Shown: in pieces, positions 51,840-59,448 of the stretch
Numbering within the stretch: the stretch's first letter is position 1
How the letters are laid out: each line of letters starts with the position of its first letter
Assembly: GCF_028898845.1 (NCBI RefSeq)
Contig: NZ_CP118574.1
Span: 4,747,001-4,811,000 of the forward strand
Direction: 5' to 3'
From: Streptomyces sp. WZ-12
GTDB lineage: Bacteria > Actinomycetota > Actinomycetes > Streptomycetales > Streptomycetaceae
DNA: 64,000 bases
Made by a program: the position numbers and the translations under genes
The notes under the pieces: model-generated
Told to the model about the DNA's origin: nothing
The model's database searches: none
The model's input: only the letters and a program-made list of their open reading frames with translations

Positions 51840-52355
51840 ATGTCTGGCCCGAGTGACAGCACACGGCACGCTCAGAGCAGGGAGCTCGTACGCGTTCTGA
51901 TCATCGAGACCCGGGAGGAACTACAGAGGGCGGACAGCAAGGCGGGATTCATGCTCAGCGCGTTGGGAGTGGCGTTGACGGCTCTGGTGGGAGCGTTGAG
52001 CGCCGGCGGCATCACCCCGCAGTACTACCCAACGGTGTCGCAGGTCTTCTTCTGGACGGGTTGCGCGTCCTGGCTGCCGGCTCTCGTGATGCTTGGGCTG
52101 GCCGTGGTGCCCCGGGCAGGCAAGCCGCAGAGGTTTCGGGCGCACTACTTCGGGGATGCGGTCGTGACGACCTCCGTCCGGTTGCTGGCGGTCGTCGTGC
52201 AGCGGACCGATCCTGAGGACCGGGACCTGAGCCAGTTCGTGTCCCTGTCCCGAACGGTGTGGATCAAATACCGCTACATCCGCCACGGGATGTTCTGGAG
52301 CGCAGTGTTCCTTACCCTGACGTTCCTGGGCTTGCTGACTGGAACGTCGGCCTAG
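51840..52355 (+). CDS. Pycsar-type transmembrane effector family protein (PycTM-like)
   Basis: 171-residue membrane protein. The N-terminal helix IETREELQRADSKAGFMLSALGVALTAL is the conserved segment of the DUF5706/Pycsar effector family (RADSKAG motif then TM1); TM2 is FFWTGCASWLPALVMLGLAV, and TM3 is MFWSAVFLTLTFLGLL, with about 55 cytoplasmic residues between. Known PycTM effectors open or disrupt the membrane when cyclase-made cCMP or cUMP accumulates. ATG 51840 follows GGAGGGAGAGG. Its presence downstream of the cyclase-like gene supports a Pycsar-like system. Confidence 0.72.
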   Translation: MSGPSDSTRHAQSRELVRVLIIETREELQRADSKAGFMLSALGVALTALVGALSAGGITPQYYPTVSQVFFWTGCASWLPALVMLGLAVVPRAGKPQRFRAHYFGDAVVTTSVRLLAVVVQRTDPEDRDLSQFVSLSRTVWIKYRYIRHGMFWSAVFLTLTFLGLLTGTSA

Positions 52356-52706
52356 CTAGCGACCTGCGTGTGGGTCGGGGCGAAGGAAGGGGGCGAGACC
52401 GGTCGTAGAGACGCTTACGACCTCGACCGCCTCGGATTAAATCCGTTGACACCCCCCGCACCCCCCGCGTTAGCTGGTGTCCTCGCATTCGTTCTCCTCT
52501 GGGTCCCTGTGCCCTGGAAAAGGTGTTTATGTTCCGGCCCGCGCCGAGTGCGCCCCGCCGTACCGCGTAACCGTCCGCCCACCCCCGCGTCGCGCCTCGT
52601 CGTCGCGGCTGCCGGACGCGTTCTCCGGTGCTCTCGTACCGCCCCCGGGCGGGGCCGCTTGGCCTGCTCTTGCTGTTCCGAACCACTTCTCAGCAAGGAG
52701 CTCCGG
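52356..52706 (+). promoter_or_regulatory. Promoter and long leader of the RNHCP genes
   Basis: 351 bases without a gene. TTGACA (52446-52451) and TTAGCT (52470-52475) with an 18-base spacer form a good sigma70-type promoter, leaving an RNA leader of more than 200 bases. AAGGAG at 52695 precedes the GTG start. No known riboswitch was recognised in the leader. Confidence 0.6.
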
Positions 52707-53072
52707 GTGTCCCACACCACCACTCCCTCCCCCCTCGCCCTCGACACCTTCGCCTGCGCGTGGTGCGGCCTGACCGTCTCCGCGTGCGCCGCCGACGGTG
52801 CCCGGCGCAACCACTGTCCGTCGTGCCTGCACTCCCGGCACGTCCTCGACCACGTCGAGGGCGGCCCCAGCGCGTGCCACGGCCGGATGTCCCCGATCGC
52901 CATCGCGGTCCTGCGCACCGGCGACTGGCGGGTGATCCACCGCTGCGTGCGCTGCGACGAGCTCACCTCCAACCCGGTCTGCGCCGACGACAACCAGCTC
53001 ATCCTGATGCGGATGGCCGTCCGGCCGCTGGCCCAACCGCCGTTCCCGCTAGAGGCGTTCGGCACCCTCTGA
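52707..53072 (+). CDS. RNHCP-domain zinc-binding protein, copy 1
   Basis: 121-residue small protein with the RNHCP motif RRNHCPSCLHSRHV and three other Cys pairs or sites (FACAWCGLTV, HRCVRCDELTSN), the pattern of a zinc-ribbon-like RNHCP domain. GTG 52707 follows AAGGAG. The function of RNHCP proteins is unknown; a nucleic-acid or ribosome link is often suggested for such zinc modules but is not shown here. It is followed 25 bases later by a paralogue. Confidence 0.88.
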   Translation: MSHTTTPSPLALDTFACAWCGLTVSACAADGARRNHCPSCLHSRHVLDHVEGGPSACHGRMSPIAIAVLRTGDWRVIHRCVRCDELTSNPVCADDNQLILMRMAVRPLAQPPFPLEAFGTL

Positions 53073-53097
53073 CCGCGCCCGGAAGGAGGGACCGCAG

Positions 53098-53526
53098 ATG
53101 CCTCGACGCACCAACCGCGACGGCGGCCGCGGCCGCGACCGCCGTCCGCAGCGGCACAAGACCGTGTTGCACGGCCCCGGTGGCCACCGGGCGCCCGCGT
53201 TCCGTTGCGTGGGCTGCCGCTTGGAGGTGCCCCTGGACGCACCGGGGACCGCGCACCGCAACCACTGCCCGAACTGCCTGGCCAGCCGCCATGTCGACCG
53301 CAGGGTCCCGGGCGACCGCGCCGCGGACTGCGGCGGCCGGATGGCGGCCCTGGGGATGACGGTCCGGCCGGACGGCGAGTGGCTGCTCATCCACCAGTGC
53401 CTGTCCTGCGGCGAGTTGAGCACCAACCGCATCGCCGGCGACGACAGCCCCCTGGCCCTGGTCCACCTGGCGCTCCGACCGCTCCAGGACCCGGGCGTCG
53501 CCACCCGCGCCCTGCTCGCGCTCTGA
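53098..53526 (+). CDS. RNHCP-domain zinc-binding protein, copy 2
   Basis: 142-residue paralogue of the preceding protein, with FRCVGCRLEVPLD, HRNHCPNCLASRHV and HQCLSCGELSTN at matching positions and a basic 30-residue N-terminal extension (RRTNRDGGRGRDRRPQRHK) that could bind RNA or DNA. ATG 53098 follows GGAAGGAGGG. It is co-transcribed with copy 1 and ends at a terminator. Confidence 0.88.
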   Translation: MPRRTNRDGGRGRDRRPQRHKTVLHGPGGHRAPAFRCVGCRLEVPLDAPGTAHRNHCPNCLASRHVDRRVPGDRAADCGGRMAALGMTVRPDGEWLLIHQCLSCGELSTNRIAGDDSPLALVHLALRPLQDPGVATRALLAL

Positions 53527-53549
53527 CGAGGGGGTGGGGAGGGGGTCGG

Positions 53550-53580
53550 ACCACCGCCGCGTGCTGACCGCGGCGGTTCG
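53550..53580 (+). terminator. Hairpin terminator after the RNHCP pair
   Basis: 9-bp stem ACCGCCGCG / CGCGGCGGT with loop TGCTGAC. Confidence 0.7.
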
Positions 53581-53624
53581 GCCCCCGCCCCAACGCCCCT
53601 GCGCTCCCCGCCTCCCACGTCCCC

Positions 53625-54074
53625 TCAGCCGAACCATCCCAGCGCCGCATCCAGCGACCAGCCCTGCCAGCACATCGCGCCGAGCCCGACCGCCGAGATC
53701 AGCGCCATCATCAGGTTCTGGCCCTGCTCCGCCCAGTCGTGGATCATCAGCACCAGGTAGATCAGATTGAGCAGCAGCCCCGCGGCCAGGGCGAGCGGCG
53801 TCAACAGGCCGACGATCAGGCCGAGTCCGAGCGCCAGCTCCGCGTGTGCGACCAGGTGCGCCATCAACCGTGGCCGCGGCCGTACGACGCGGTCGAAGCC
53901 CTTGCGGACCACGGGCCAGCGGTGTTCGTCGGCGATCCCGGCCGCCCAGGTGATGCCGCCGCCGGCGAACCAGCTCTTCTTGTCCTTGTGGCGCCAGCTC
54001 TCCAGCCACCACAGACCGAGGCCGATGCGCAGCACCGCCCACCACGCGGCGCCGCCGAGCCAGATCGTCTGCAT
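53625..54074 (-). CDS. DoxX-family membrane protein
   Basis: 149-residue four-helix membrane protein of the DoxX type: AAWWAVLRIGLGLWWLESWRHKDKKSWFAGG at the start, HAELALGLGLIVGLLTPLALAAGLLLNLIYLVLMIHDWAEQGQNLM, and MALISAVGLGAMCWQGW. Family members are linked to membrane redox/detoxification. ATG 54074 has GGAGGGCGG upstream. It shares an intergenic region with the amidohydrolase gene that holds two CTGACG-type dyads. Confidence 0.9.
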   Translation of the reverse strand: MQTIWLGGAAWWAVLRIGLGLWWLESWRHKDKKSWFAGGGITWAAGIADEHRWPVVRKGFDRVVRPRPRLMAHLVAHAELALGLGLIVGLLTPLALAAGLLLNLIYLVLMIHDWAEQGQNLMMALISAVGLGAMCWQGWSLDAALGWFG

Positions 54075-54104
54075 GTGAACCGCCCTCCGCCCTCGCAAGG
54101 AATT

Positions 54105-54119
54105 CTGACGAGGCGTCAG
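54105..54119. promoter_or_regulatory. Dyad CTGACG-N3-CGTCAG
   Basis: Perfect inverted repeat CTGACG-AGG-CGTCAG in the doxX/amidohydrolase divergent region; likely TetR-type operator. Confidence 0.6.
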
Positions 54120-54203
54120 TTCAGCGGATGCGCTCCGCGCGCGCAAGGGGTCGAGTTTCCCGGCGTCCCTTGTGGTTGCGGGGGTGAGCTCCTAACCTCC
54201 GAA

Positions 54204-54218
54204 CTGATGGGTCGTCAG
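54204..54218. promoter_or_regulatory. Dyad CTGATG-N3-CGTCAG
   Basis: CTGATGGGTCGTCAG, one mismatch from the dyad at 54105-54119 and in the same divergent region, 99 bases away and nearer the amidohydrolase. Confidence 0.58.
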
Positions 54219-54264
54219 ATATCGGACCGGCATGACCCACCGGCGCGGCAGTTGGGGGTACAAC

Positions 54265-55494
54265 GTGACCAGCGGCAACAGCGGTACGGGGGAGCTTCCG
54301 AGGATCATCAGCGTGGACGACCACGTGATCGAGCCGGCGCACCTCTTCGAGACCTGGCTCCCGCGCAAGTACCGGGACCGCGGCCCGAAGCCCTTCACCG
54401 CCGGCATCGGCGAACTGGCCTACGTCGGCGGGAAGTACCGGTTCACCACGGACCCGGAGGGCCAGATCACCGACTGGTGGGAGTACGAGGGGCTGCTGTT
54501 CCCGTACAAGCGCATCATCGCGGCCGTCGGCTTCTCCCGCGACGAGATGACGCTCGACGGGATCACCCGGGACCAGATGCGGCGCGGCTGCTGGGACCCC
54601 ACGGCCCGGCTGGCGGACATGGACCTCAACCACGTCGAGGCGTCGCTGTGCTTCCCGACCTTCCCGCGGTTCTGCGGGCAGACCTTCGCCGAGGCGGAGG
54701 ACAAGGAGGTCGGGCTGGCCTGCGTGCGGGCGTACAACGACTGGATGGTGGAGGAGTGGTGCGGGGACAGCGGCGGCCGGCTGATCCCGCTGTGCCTGAT
54801 CCCCCTCTGGGACATCGACCTCGCGGTCGCCGAGATCCGGCGGAACGCCGCGCGGGGCGTGCGGGCGGTCACCTTCAGCGAGATCCCCACCTACCTGGGG
54901 CTGCCGTCCATCCACTCCGGCTACTGGGACCCGTTCTTCGCCGCCTGCGAGGAGACCGGGACGGTGGTCAACATGCACATCGGGTCGTCGTCGCAGATGC
55001 CGGCGGCCTCCCCGGACGCCCCGCCGGCCGTCCAGGCGTCGCTCTCCTTCAACAACGCCATGGCCTCGATGATGGACTTCCTCTTCAGCGGGGTGCTGGT
55101 GAGGTTCCCGCGGCTCAAACTCGCCTACAGCGAGGGGCAGATGGGCTGGATCCCGTACGCCCTGGAGCGGGCCGACGACGTCTGGGAGGAGCACCGCGCC
55201 TGGGGCGGGGTCAAGGACCTCGTCCCGGAGCCGCCGTCGACGTACTACTACCGGCAGATCTTCTGCTGCTTCTTCCGCGACAAGCACGGCGTCGCGGCGA
55301 TCGACACCGTGGGCGTGGACAACGCCACCTTCGAGACCGACTACCCGCACGTCGACTCGACCTGGCCGCACACCAAGGAGGTGGCCGCCGACCACGTGGG
55401 CCACCTGTCCGAGGAGGTGACCTACAAGCTCCTGCGCGGAAACGCGATTCGTATGCTGGACCTGCCGTTCGACCGTGCGCGAGCGGCCGTGTGA
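54265..55494 (+). CDS. Amidohydrolase_2-type metal-dependent hydrolase/decarboxylase
   Basis: 409-residue TIM-barrel enzyme of the ACMSD/amidohydrolase_2 group: RIISVDDHVIEPAHLFETWLP (D-x-H metal motif), NHVEASLCFPTFPRFCGQ, AVTFSEIPTYLGLPSIHS, TVVNMHIGSSSQMP (His), KLAYSEGQMGWIPYALERADD, and FETDYPHVDSTWPHT (Asp). Substrate unknown. GTG 54265 after GGGGGT is preferred to ATG 54232. The two CTGACG-type dyads upstream suggest a TetR-family repressor encoded elsewhere. Confidence 0.85.
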   Translation: MTSGNSGTGELPRIISVDDHVIEPAHLFETWLPRKYRDRGPKPFTAGIGELAYVGGKYRFTTDPEGQITDWWEYEGLLFPYKRIIAAVGFSRDEMTLDGITRDQMRRGCWDPTARLADMDLNHVEASLCFPTFPRFCGQTFAEAEDKEVGLACVRAYNDWMVEEWCGDSGGRLIPLCLIPLWDIDLAVAEIRRNAARGVRAVTFSEIPTYLGLPSIHSGYWDPFFAACEETGTVVNMHIGSSSQMPAASPDAPPAVQASLSFNNAMASMMDFLFSGVLVRFPRLKLAYSEGQMGWIPYALERADDVWEEHRAWGGVKDLVPEPPSTYYYRQIFCCFFRDKHGVAAIDTVGVDNATFETDYPHVDSTWPHTKEVAADHVGHLSEEVTYKLLRGNAIRMLDLPFDRARAAV

Positions 55495-55585
55495 CCACCG
55501 CCGGCGCCGACCACGCGCGGCGGTGGGGTGCCGGGGGCACCGGCTCCCGGCACGGCGGTTCACCAACCCGCTGAGAGGCGATCGG

Positions 55586-56512
55586 ATGAGCGACACCATG
55601 GCCGAGGCCCTGGCCACGTTGGGCCGCGGCTACCTGCGCGAGGCGCCCGGCCTGTGGGGCAAGGCCGCGCTGGCGGAACGGCTGGTCAACCCGTACCTGC
55701 GGGACCATCCGCGCCGCCGGGTGGTCCGCACGCGGTTCGGCGCCCGGATGGCCGTCGACACCCAGGACCTCATCCAGCGCTACCTCTACCTCTTCGGCCT
55801 CTGGGAGCCGCACCTGTCGCACTGGCTCCGCCGCCGGCTGCGGCCCGGCGACGCCTTCATCGACGTCGGCGCCAACATCGGCTACTTCAGCCTGCTCGCC
55901 GCCCACCTGGTCGGCCCGGAGGGCAAGGTCGTCTCCATCGAGGCGATGCCGACCTTCCACCGCCGGCTCGAACAGCACCTCGCGCTCAACGACCTCGGCA
56001 ACGTCCGCACCGTCAACGCCGCCGTCTCCGACGCCCAGCGGACGCTGACGTTCATCCTCGCCAGCTCCCGCAACATGGGCGCCGCCAGCATCGTCCCGTA
56101 CGACGGACCGGCCGAGATCACCCTCGACGTCGAGGCGCAGCCGCTGCCGGCCCTCGTCAAGCCCGAGGAGATCGCCGCCGCCCGGGTCATCAAGATCGAC
56201 GTGGAGGGGGCGGAGGGCGCGGTGGTGCGCGGCCTGGAACCGCTCCTCGCGCGGCTCCGACCGGACGCCGAGATCACCGTGGAGGTCACCCCCGAGCGGA
56301 TGGCGCGCCTGGGCGACTCGCTCGACGAGCTCCTGGACACCATGGCCCGGCACGGCTTCCACACCTACCGGCTCCCCAACTCCTATGCCGCCGGCGGCTA
56401 TCCGGCGTCCCTGCCCGCCTCGGCGGCCTCCGCCGCGGTCCGCTGGCGCGGCCCCGTGGTGGAGGAGAGCGACCTCGTCTTCTCCCGCGTCGATGGGGAG
56501 CGTCTTTCCTAG
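55586..56512 (+). CDS. FkbM-family methyltransferase
   Basis: 308-residue SAM-dependent methyltransferase of the FkbM family: DAFIDVGANIGYFSLLAA as motif I, GKVVSIEAMPTFHRRLEQHL, and VIKIDVEGAEGAVVRGLEP, the diagnostic FkbM IKIDVEG motif. ATG 55586 follows GAGAGG; the longer frame is not homologous. The 3' end overlaps the convergent glycosyltransferase gene by four bases. Methylation of a sugar or glycan is plausible next to a glycosyltransferase. Confidence 0.92.
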   Translation: MSDTMAEALATLGRGYLREAPGLWGKAALAERLVNPYLRDHPRRRVVRTRFGARMAVDTQDLIQRYLYLFGLWEPHLSHWLRRRLRPGDAFIDVGANIGYFSLLAAHLVGPEGKVVSIEAMPTFHRRLEQHLALNDLGNVRTVNAAVSDAQRTLTFILASSRNMGAASIVPYDGPAEITLDVEAQPLPALVKPEEIAAARVIKIDVEGAEGAVVRGLEPLLARLRPDAEITVEVTPERMARLGDSLDELLDTMARHGFHTYRLPNSYAAGGYPASLPASAASAAVRWRGPVVEESDLVFSRVDGERLS

Positions 56513-57330
56513 GGCGCTTCTGACCCCGCTCCGTCGGACGGGCTCTCACCGGGCCCGGGCCGGCCGTCATCGGCGGGTGAGGCCGGATACCCCCAGCCCC
56601 ACGCGGCGAGTTGGCGGGCCCGGGCCTCCACCACCGCCATGCGGGCCTCCCGCTCCGCCGCCTCGGTGTGCGACGCCTGGCCGGTCACCTGCCCGGGCCA
56701 CTTCCGGTACAGCAGGCCCACCTCGGGGGTGAACCAGCCGCGGCTGGTGGCGTTCAGGGCCAGCAGCAGACCGGTGTCCTCGGAGGCCGGCAGCGCCATC
56801 CAGCCGCCCAGCGCGAGCAGCAGCTCGCGGCGGACGAAGAGGGTCGCCGGGTGGACCTGCGCCCGGAAGTCGTGGGCCGCCCAGAAGTCCAGGACCGCGC
56901 CCCGCTCGACCGGGCCGGCCGCCGGGTCCCCGTCGAAGCCGACCGTGGAGCCGTCGGGCAGCAGGTCCAGGGCGCGCGAGGTCGCCCAGCCGAGGCCGCG
57001 GTCGGTCTCCAGCGCGGCCAGGTCGCGGGCGAGCGCGCCGGGCGCCAACTGGTCGTCGGCGTCCAGCACCTTGACGTACTCGCCCTCGGCGCGCGCCAGC
57101 GCGATGGTGCGCGCGACGCCCGGTCCGCCCGGCCGCCCCTGCCGGAACGACACCCGCGCGTCATCCGGCAGCTCCCCCGCGACCTCCGCGCTCCGCCCGT
57201 CCTCCTGAACGACCCACTGCCACTCCCACCCCTCGGGGAGTTCCTGCTGCCGCAGCGAGCGGTAGGCGTCCGCCAGGAACGGGGCGGACGGGGCATGGAC
57301 GGCCGTGACGATGCTGATGCGCCGGGGCAC
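56509..57330 (-). CDS. GT2-family glycosyltransferase
   Basis: 273-residue family 2 glycosyltransferase, GT-A fold: ISIVTAVHAPSAPFLADAYRSL at the start, the DXD-like metal motif in EYVKVLDADDQLAPGAL, and HPATLFVRRELLLALGGWMALPASEDTGLLLAL. The C-terminal 40 residues are Pro/Gly-rich. It starts at GTG 57330, three bases after the GntR gene stop, so GntR and glycosyltransferase form an operon. Confidence 0.9.
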   Translation of the reverse strand: MPRRISIVTAVHAPSAPFLADAYRSLRQQELPEGWEWQWVVQEDGRSAEVAGELPDDARVSFRQGRPGGPGVARTIALARAEGEYVKVLDADDQLAPGALARDLAALETDRGLGWATSRALDLLPDGSTVGFDGDPAAGPVERGAVLDFWAAHDFRAQVHPATLFVRRELLLALGGWMALPASEDTGLLLALNATSRGWFTPEVGLLYRKWPGQVTGQASHTEAAEREARMAVVEARARQLAAWGWGYPASPADDGRPGPGESPSDGAGSEAP

Positions 57331-57333
57331 GGC

Positions 57334-58122
57334 TCACCACCTTTCCAAGGGAGTTACGAACAGCAGTTCCGTGCGGTCGCCGGGCAGGATGACGTCCGAG
57401 ACGTCCACGACGCGCCCGTCGGTGGCGTACGAGACCTTCCGCAGCACCAGCACCGACGTCCCGGGCGGCAGCTCCAGCTCCGCCGCCTCCTCGGGCGTCG
57501 GCGGGCGCGCGGTGACATGTTCCTCGACGCGGTCCAGCTCGATCCCGACGGAGTGCAGTTGGCTCTGCGAGCCGCCCGGCCAGGGCTCGTTGGAGGCATC
57601 CAGGAGGGCGGGATCGGCCGCGATCACGGCGCGCACGAGGCAGGAGGTCACCAGGGCGAACGGGGCGCTCTCGGCCGCGCACCGCGTCCGGTAGCAGCGC
57701 TCCAGCAGCTCGGTGCCCTCGGGGACGCCGAACGCCCCGGCGAGCTCCGCGTCGGCCGCGACCTCGCGGTAACGGGCGCGGAAGACGAGGTCGTCGGCCC
57801 GGAGCCCGGTCTCGTACTCGGTGGCGCCGGTCTGGGCCCGCCGCTCCAGGGGCGCGCGGGCGCGGTCCTTCTCCCACTGGTGCCGGAGGTTGGTGCGCCG
57901 GGCGGGGGTCCGCGGACGCCGGACGAAGGTGCCGACGCCGTGCCGCTTCTCGATGAGCCCCTCGTCCCGTAGTGCCCGCAGCGCCTCCCGGACGGTCGGC
58001 ACGCTGCGCCCGAACCGCTCGGCGAGCCTGGTCTCGGCCGGCAGCCGGTCACCGGGCCGCAGCTGCCCGGTCCGGATGGCCGTCCGGAGCGCGTCCGCGA
58101 TCCGCTCGTACGCCACTGCCAT
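57334..58122 (-). CDS. GntR/HutC-family transcriptional regulator
   Basis: 262-residue regulator. The N-terminal winged helix YERIADALRTAIRTGQLRPGDRLPAETRLAERFGRSVPTVREALRAL is GntR; the remainder is a UTRA ligand-binding domain (ERRAQTGATEYE, VPEGTELLERCYRTRC, RVEEHVTARPPTPEEAAEL, VLRKVSYATDGRVVDVSDVILPG). ATG 58122. A TCCTCATGAGGA palindrome lies 77 bases upstream, a likely autoregulatory operator. Confidence 0.92.
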   Translation of the reverse strand: MAVAYERIADALRTAIRTGQLRPGDRLPAETRLAERFGRSVPTVREALRALRDEGLIEKRHGVGTFVRRPRTPARRTNLRHQWEKDRARAPLERRAQTGATEYETGLRADDLVFRARYREVAADAELAGAFGVPEGTELLERCYRTRCAAESAPFALVTSCLVRAVIAADPALLDASNEPWPGGSQSQLHSVGIELDRVEEHVTARPPTPEEAAELELPPGTSVLVLRKVSYATDGRVVDVSDVILPGDRTELLFVTPLERW

Positions 58123-58198
58123 GGGTGCCCACTCCACTCCTCGGCGCCCCGACCGACCACCGGAGCCGAGGGCCCCGGCGCCACTCCCAGCGTACGAC

Positions 58199-58210
58199 TC
58201 CTCATGAGGA
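58199..58210. promoter_or_regulatory. Candidate GntR operator
   Basis: Perfect 12-base palindrome TCCTCATGAGGA extended to ACTCCTCATGAGGACT, in the promoter region of the GntR gene. Confidence 0.5.
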
Positions 58211-58352
58211 CTCAACGACTCGGCCGGCGGGCCCCCGATGCCGCCGGACCCCGGCCCCACCGCCGCCGAGCGGTCCGGGGGGCCCGTCCGCGGCGCGCCA
58301 AGTCTGGCCGTGCGCAGCGGTGTTCGCGGGAGGCCGGCCTCTCCCGGGCGGC

Positions 58353-59168
58353 CTAGGGCAGGAGTTGGCGCCTGGAGGGCGGGGCGCAGGCGGTGTCCAG
58401 CGGGGTGTCCTCCTGCCGCAGGATCACGGACTGCAGCCGCTGCAACCGCGGGCCGGGGGCGATGCCGAGTTCGTCCATGAGGAACTCGCGCAGTTTCGCG
58501 TACCGGTGCAGGGCCACGGCGGGCCGGCCCGACTGGTACAGCGCGTAGATCAGCAGCTCCCAGGCGACCTCGCGCAGCGGCGTGCGGGCGGCGAGCTCCT
58601 CGGCCGACAGGACCGCCTCCTCCAGATTCCCCTCCTTGATCAGGACGGTCACCATCAACTCCCGTCCCAGCATGTGCGCTTCCTCAAGCCGGGCGATCTC
58701 CTGCGAGGCGAACGGGTAGTCCGCCGCCTCGGCGAGCGGTGCCCCCCGCCACAGGGCGAGTGCCGCGACGACCTCCTGGTGCGCCGCCGCGACCTGCCCC
58801 TCGTCCAGCCGCCGCCGGGCGTGGCCCAGCTTCCGCTCGAAGCGGAAGACGTCCAGGGCCTCCGGGGGCACCCGCAGGGCGTAGCCTCCGGGCTCGCGGA
58901 CCAGCACGCTCGCGTCCCCTCGCCGGGCCCGCCCGGGCTCCAGTGTGTCGCGGAGTCTGCTGATGTGGGCGTGGACGGAGGAAACGGCCCCCCGGGTATG
59001 GCGGTTGGGCCACAGGTCCTCACACAGGGACTCCAGCGGAATAGCGTGCCCCCGTCCGAGTAACAGCCGGATCAGAAGCGCACGCCGTTTCGGGGGGCCG
59101 AGTCTCAGGACCCCGTCGCGAGAGTGCGCGGCCAACGGTCCCAGCAGCCCGAACTCGAAAGTAGACAC
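58353..59168 (-). CDS. SARP-family transcriptional activator, copy 1
   Basis: 271-residue SARP. The OmpR-like DNA-binding domain (TFEFGLLGPLAAHSRDGVLRLGPPKRRALLIRLLLGRG, ESLCEDLWPNRHTRGAVSSVHAHISRLRDTL) is followed by a BTAD domain (FERKLGHARRRLDEGQVAAAH, LREVAWELLIYALYQSGRPAVALHRYAKLREFLMDELG). SARPs activate biosynthetic clusters. GTG 59168 with GGGGG upstream is preferred to ATG 59183. A second, dissimilar SARP gene follows upstream. Confidence 0.92.
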   Translation of the reverse strand: MSTFEFGLLGPLAAHSRDGVLRLGPPKRRALLIRLLLGRGHAIPLESLCEDLWPNRHTRGAVSSVHAHISRLRDTLEPGRARRGDASVLVREPGGYALRVPPEALDVFRFERKLGHARRRLDEGQVAAAHQEVVAALALWRGAPLAEAADYPFASQEIARLEEAHMLGRELMVTVLIKEGNLEEAVLSAEELAARTPLREVAWELLIYALYQSGRPAVALHRYAKLREFLMDELGIAPGPRLQRLQSVILRQEDTPLDTACAPPSRRQLLP

Positions 59169-59448
59169 GTGGCCCCCGATCACGTCGCGCGAATTTCAGG
59201 TCGATGACTAGATGCTAGTAGATCTTTGAAGCATCGAGCTAGCTCGGTGCAGCACCGGTATTCACATCTTCTCCAGAGAATTCACGCACTCCGCTACGAG
59301 CCGCTCGCGCGGACGCTCCCGATAGCCTTTTTGGTTCCCCGTCAATGCCGAACGGGCGCCGTTTTCCCCGGTCTTCGGAACGTGCCGCGTTGCCCGGCGG
59401 CAGAGCGCCTTGCGGCGGCCGGCGTCGCCCGCGGGCGAGGGGCGCCCC

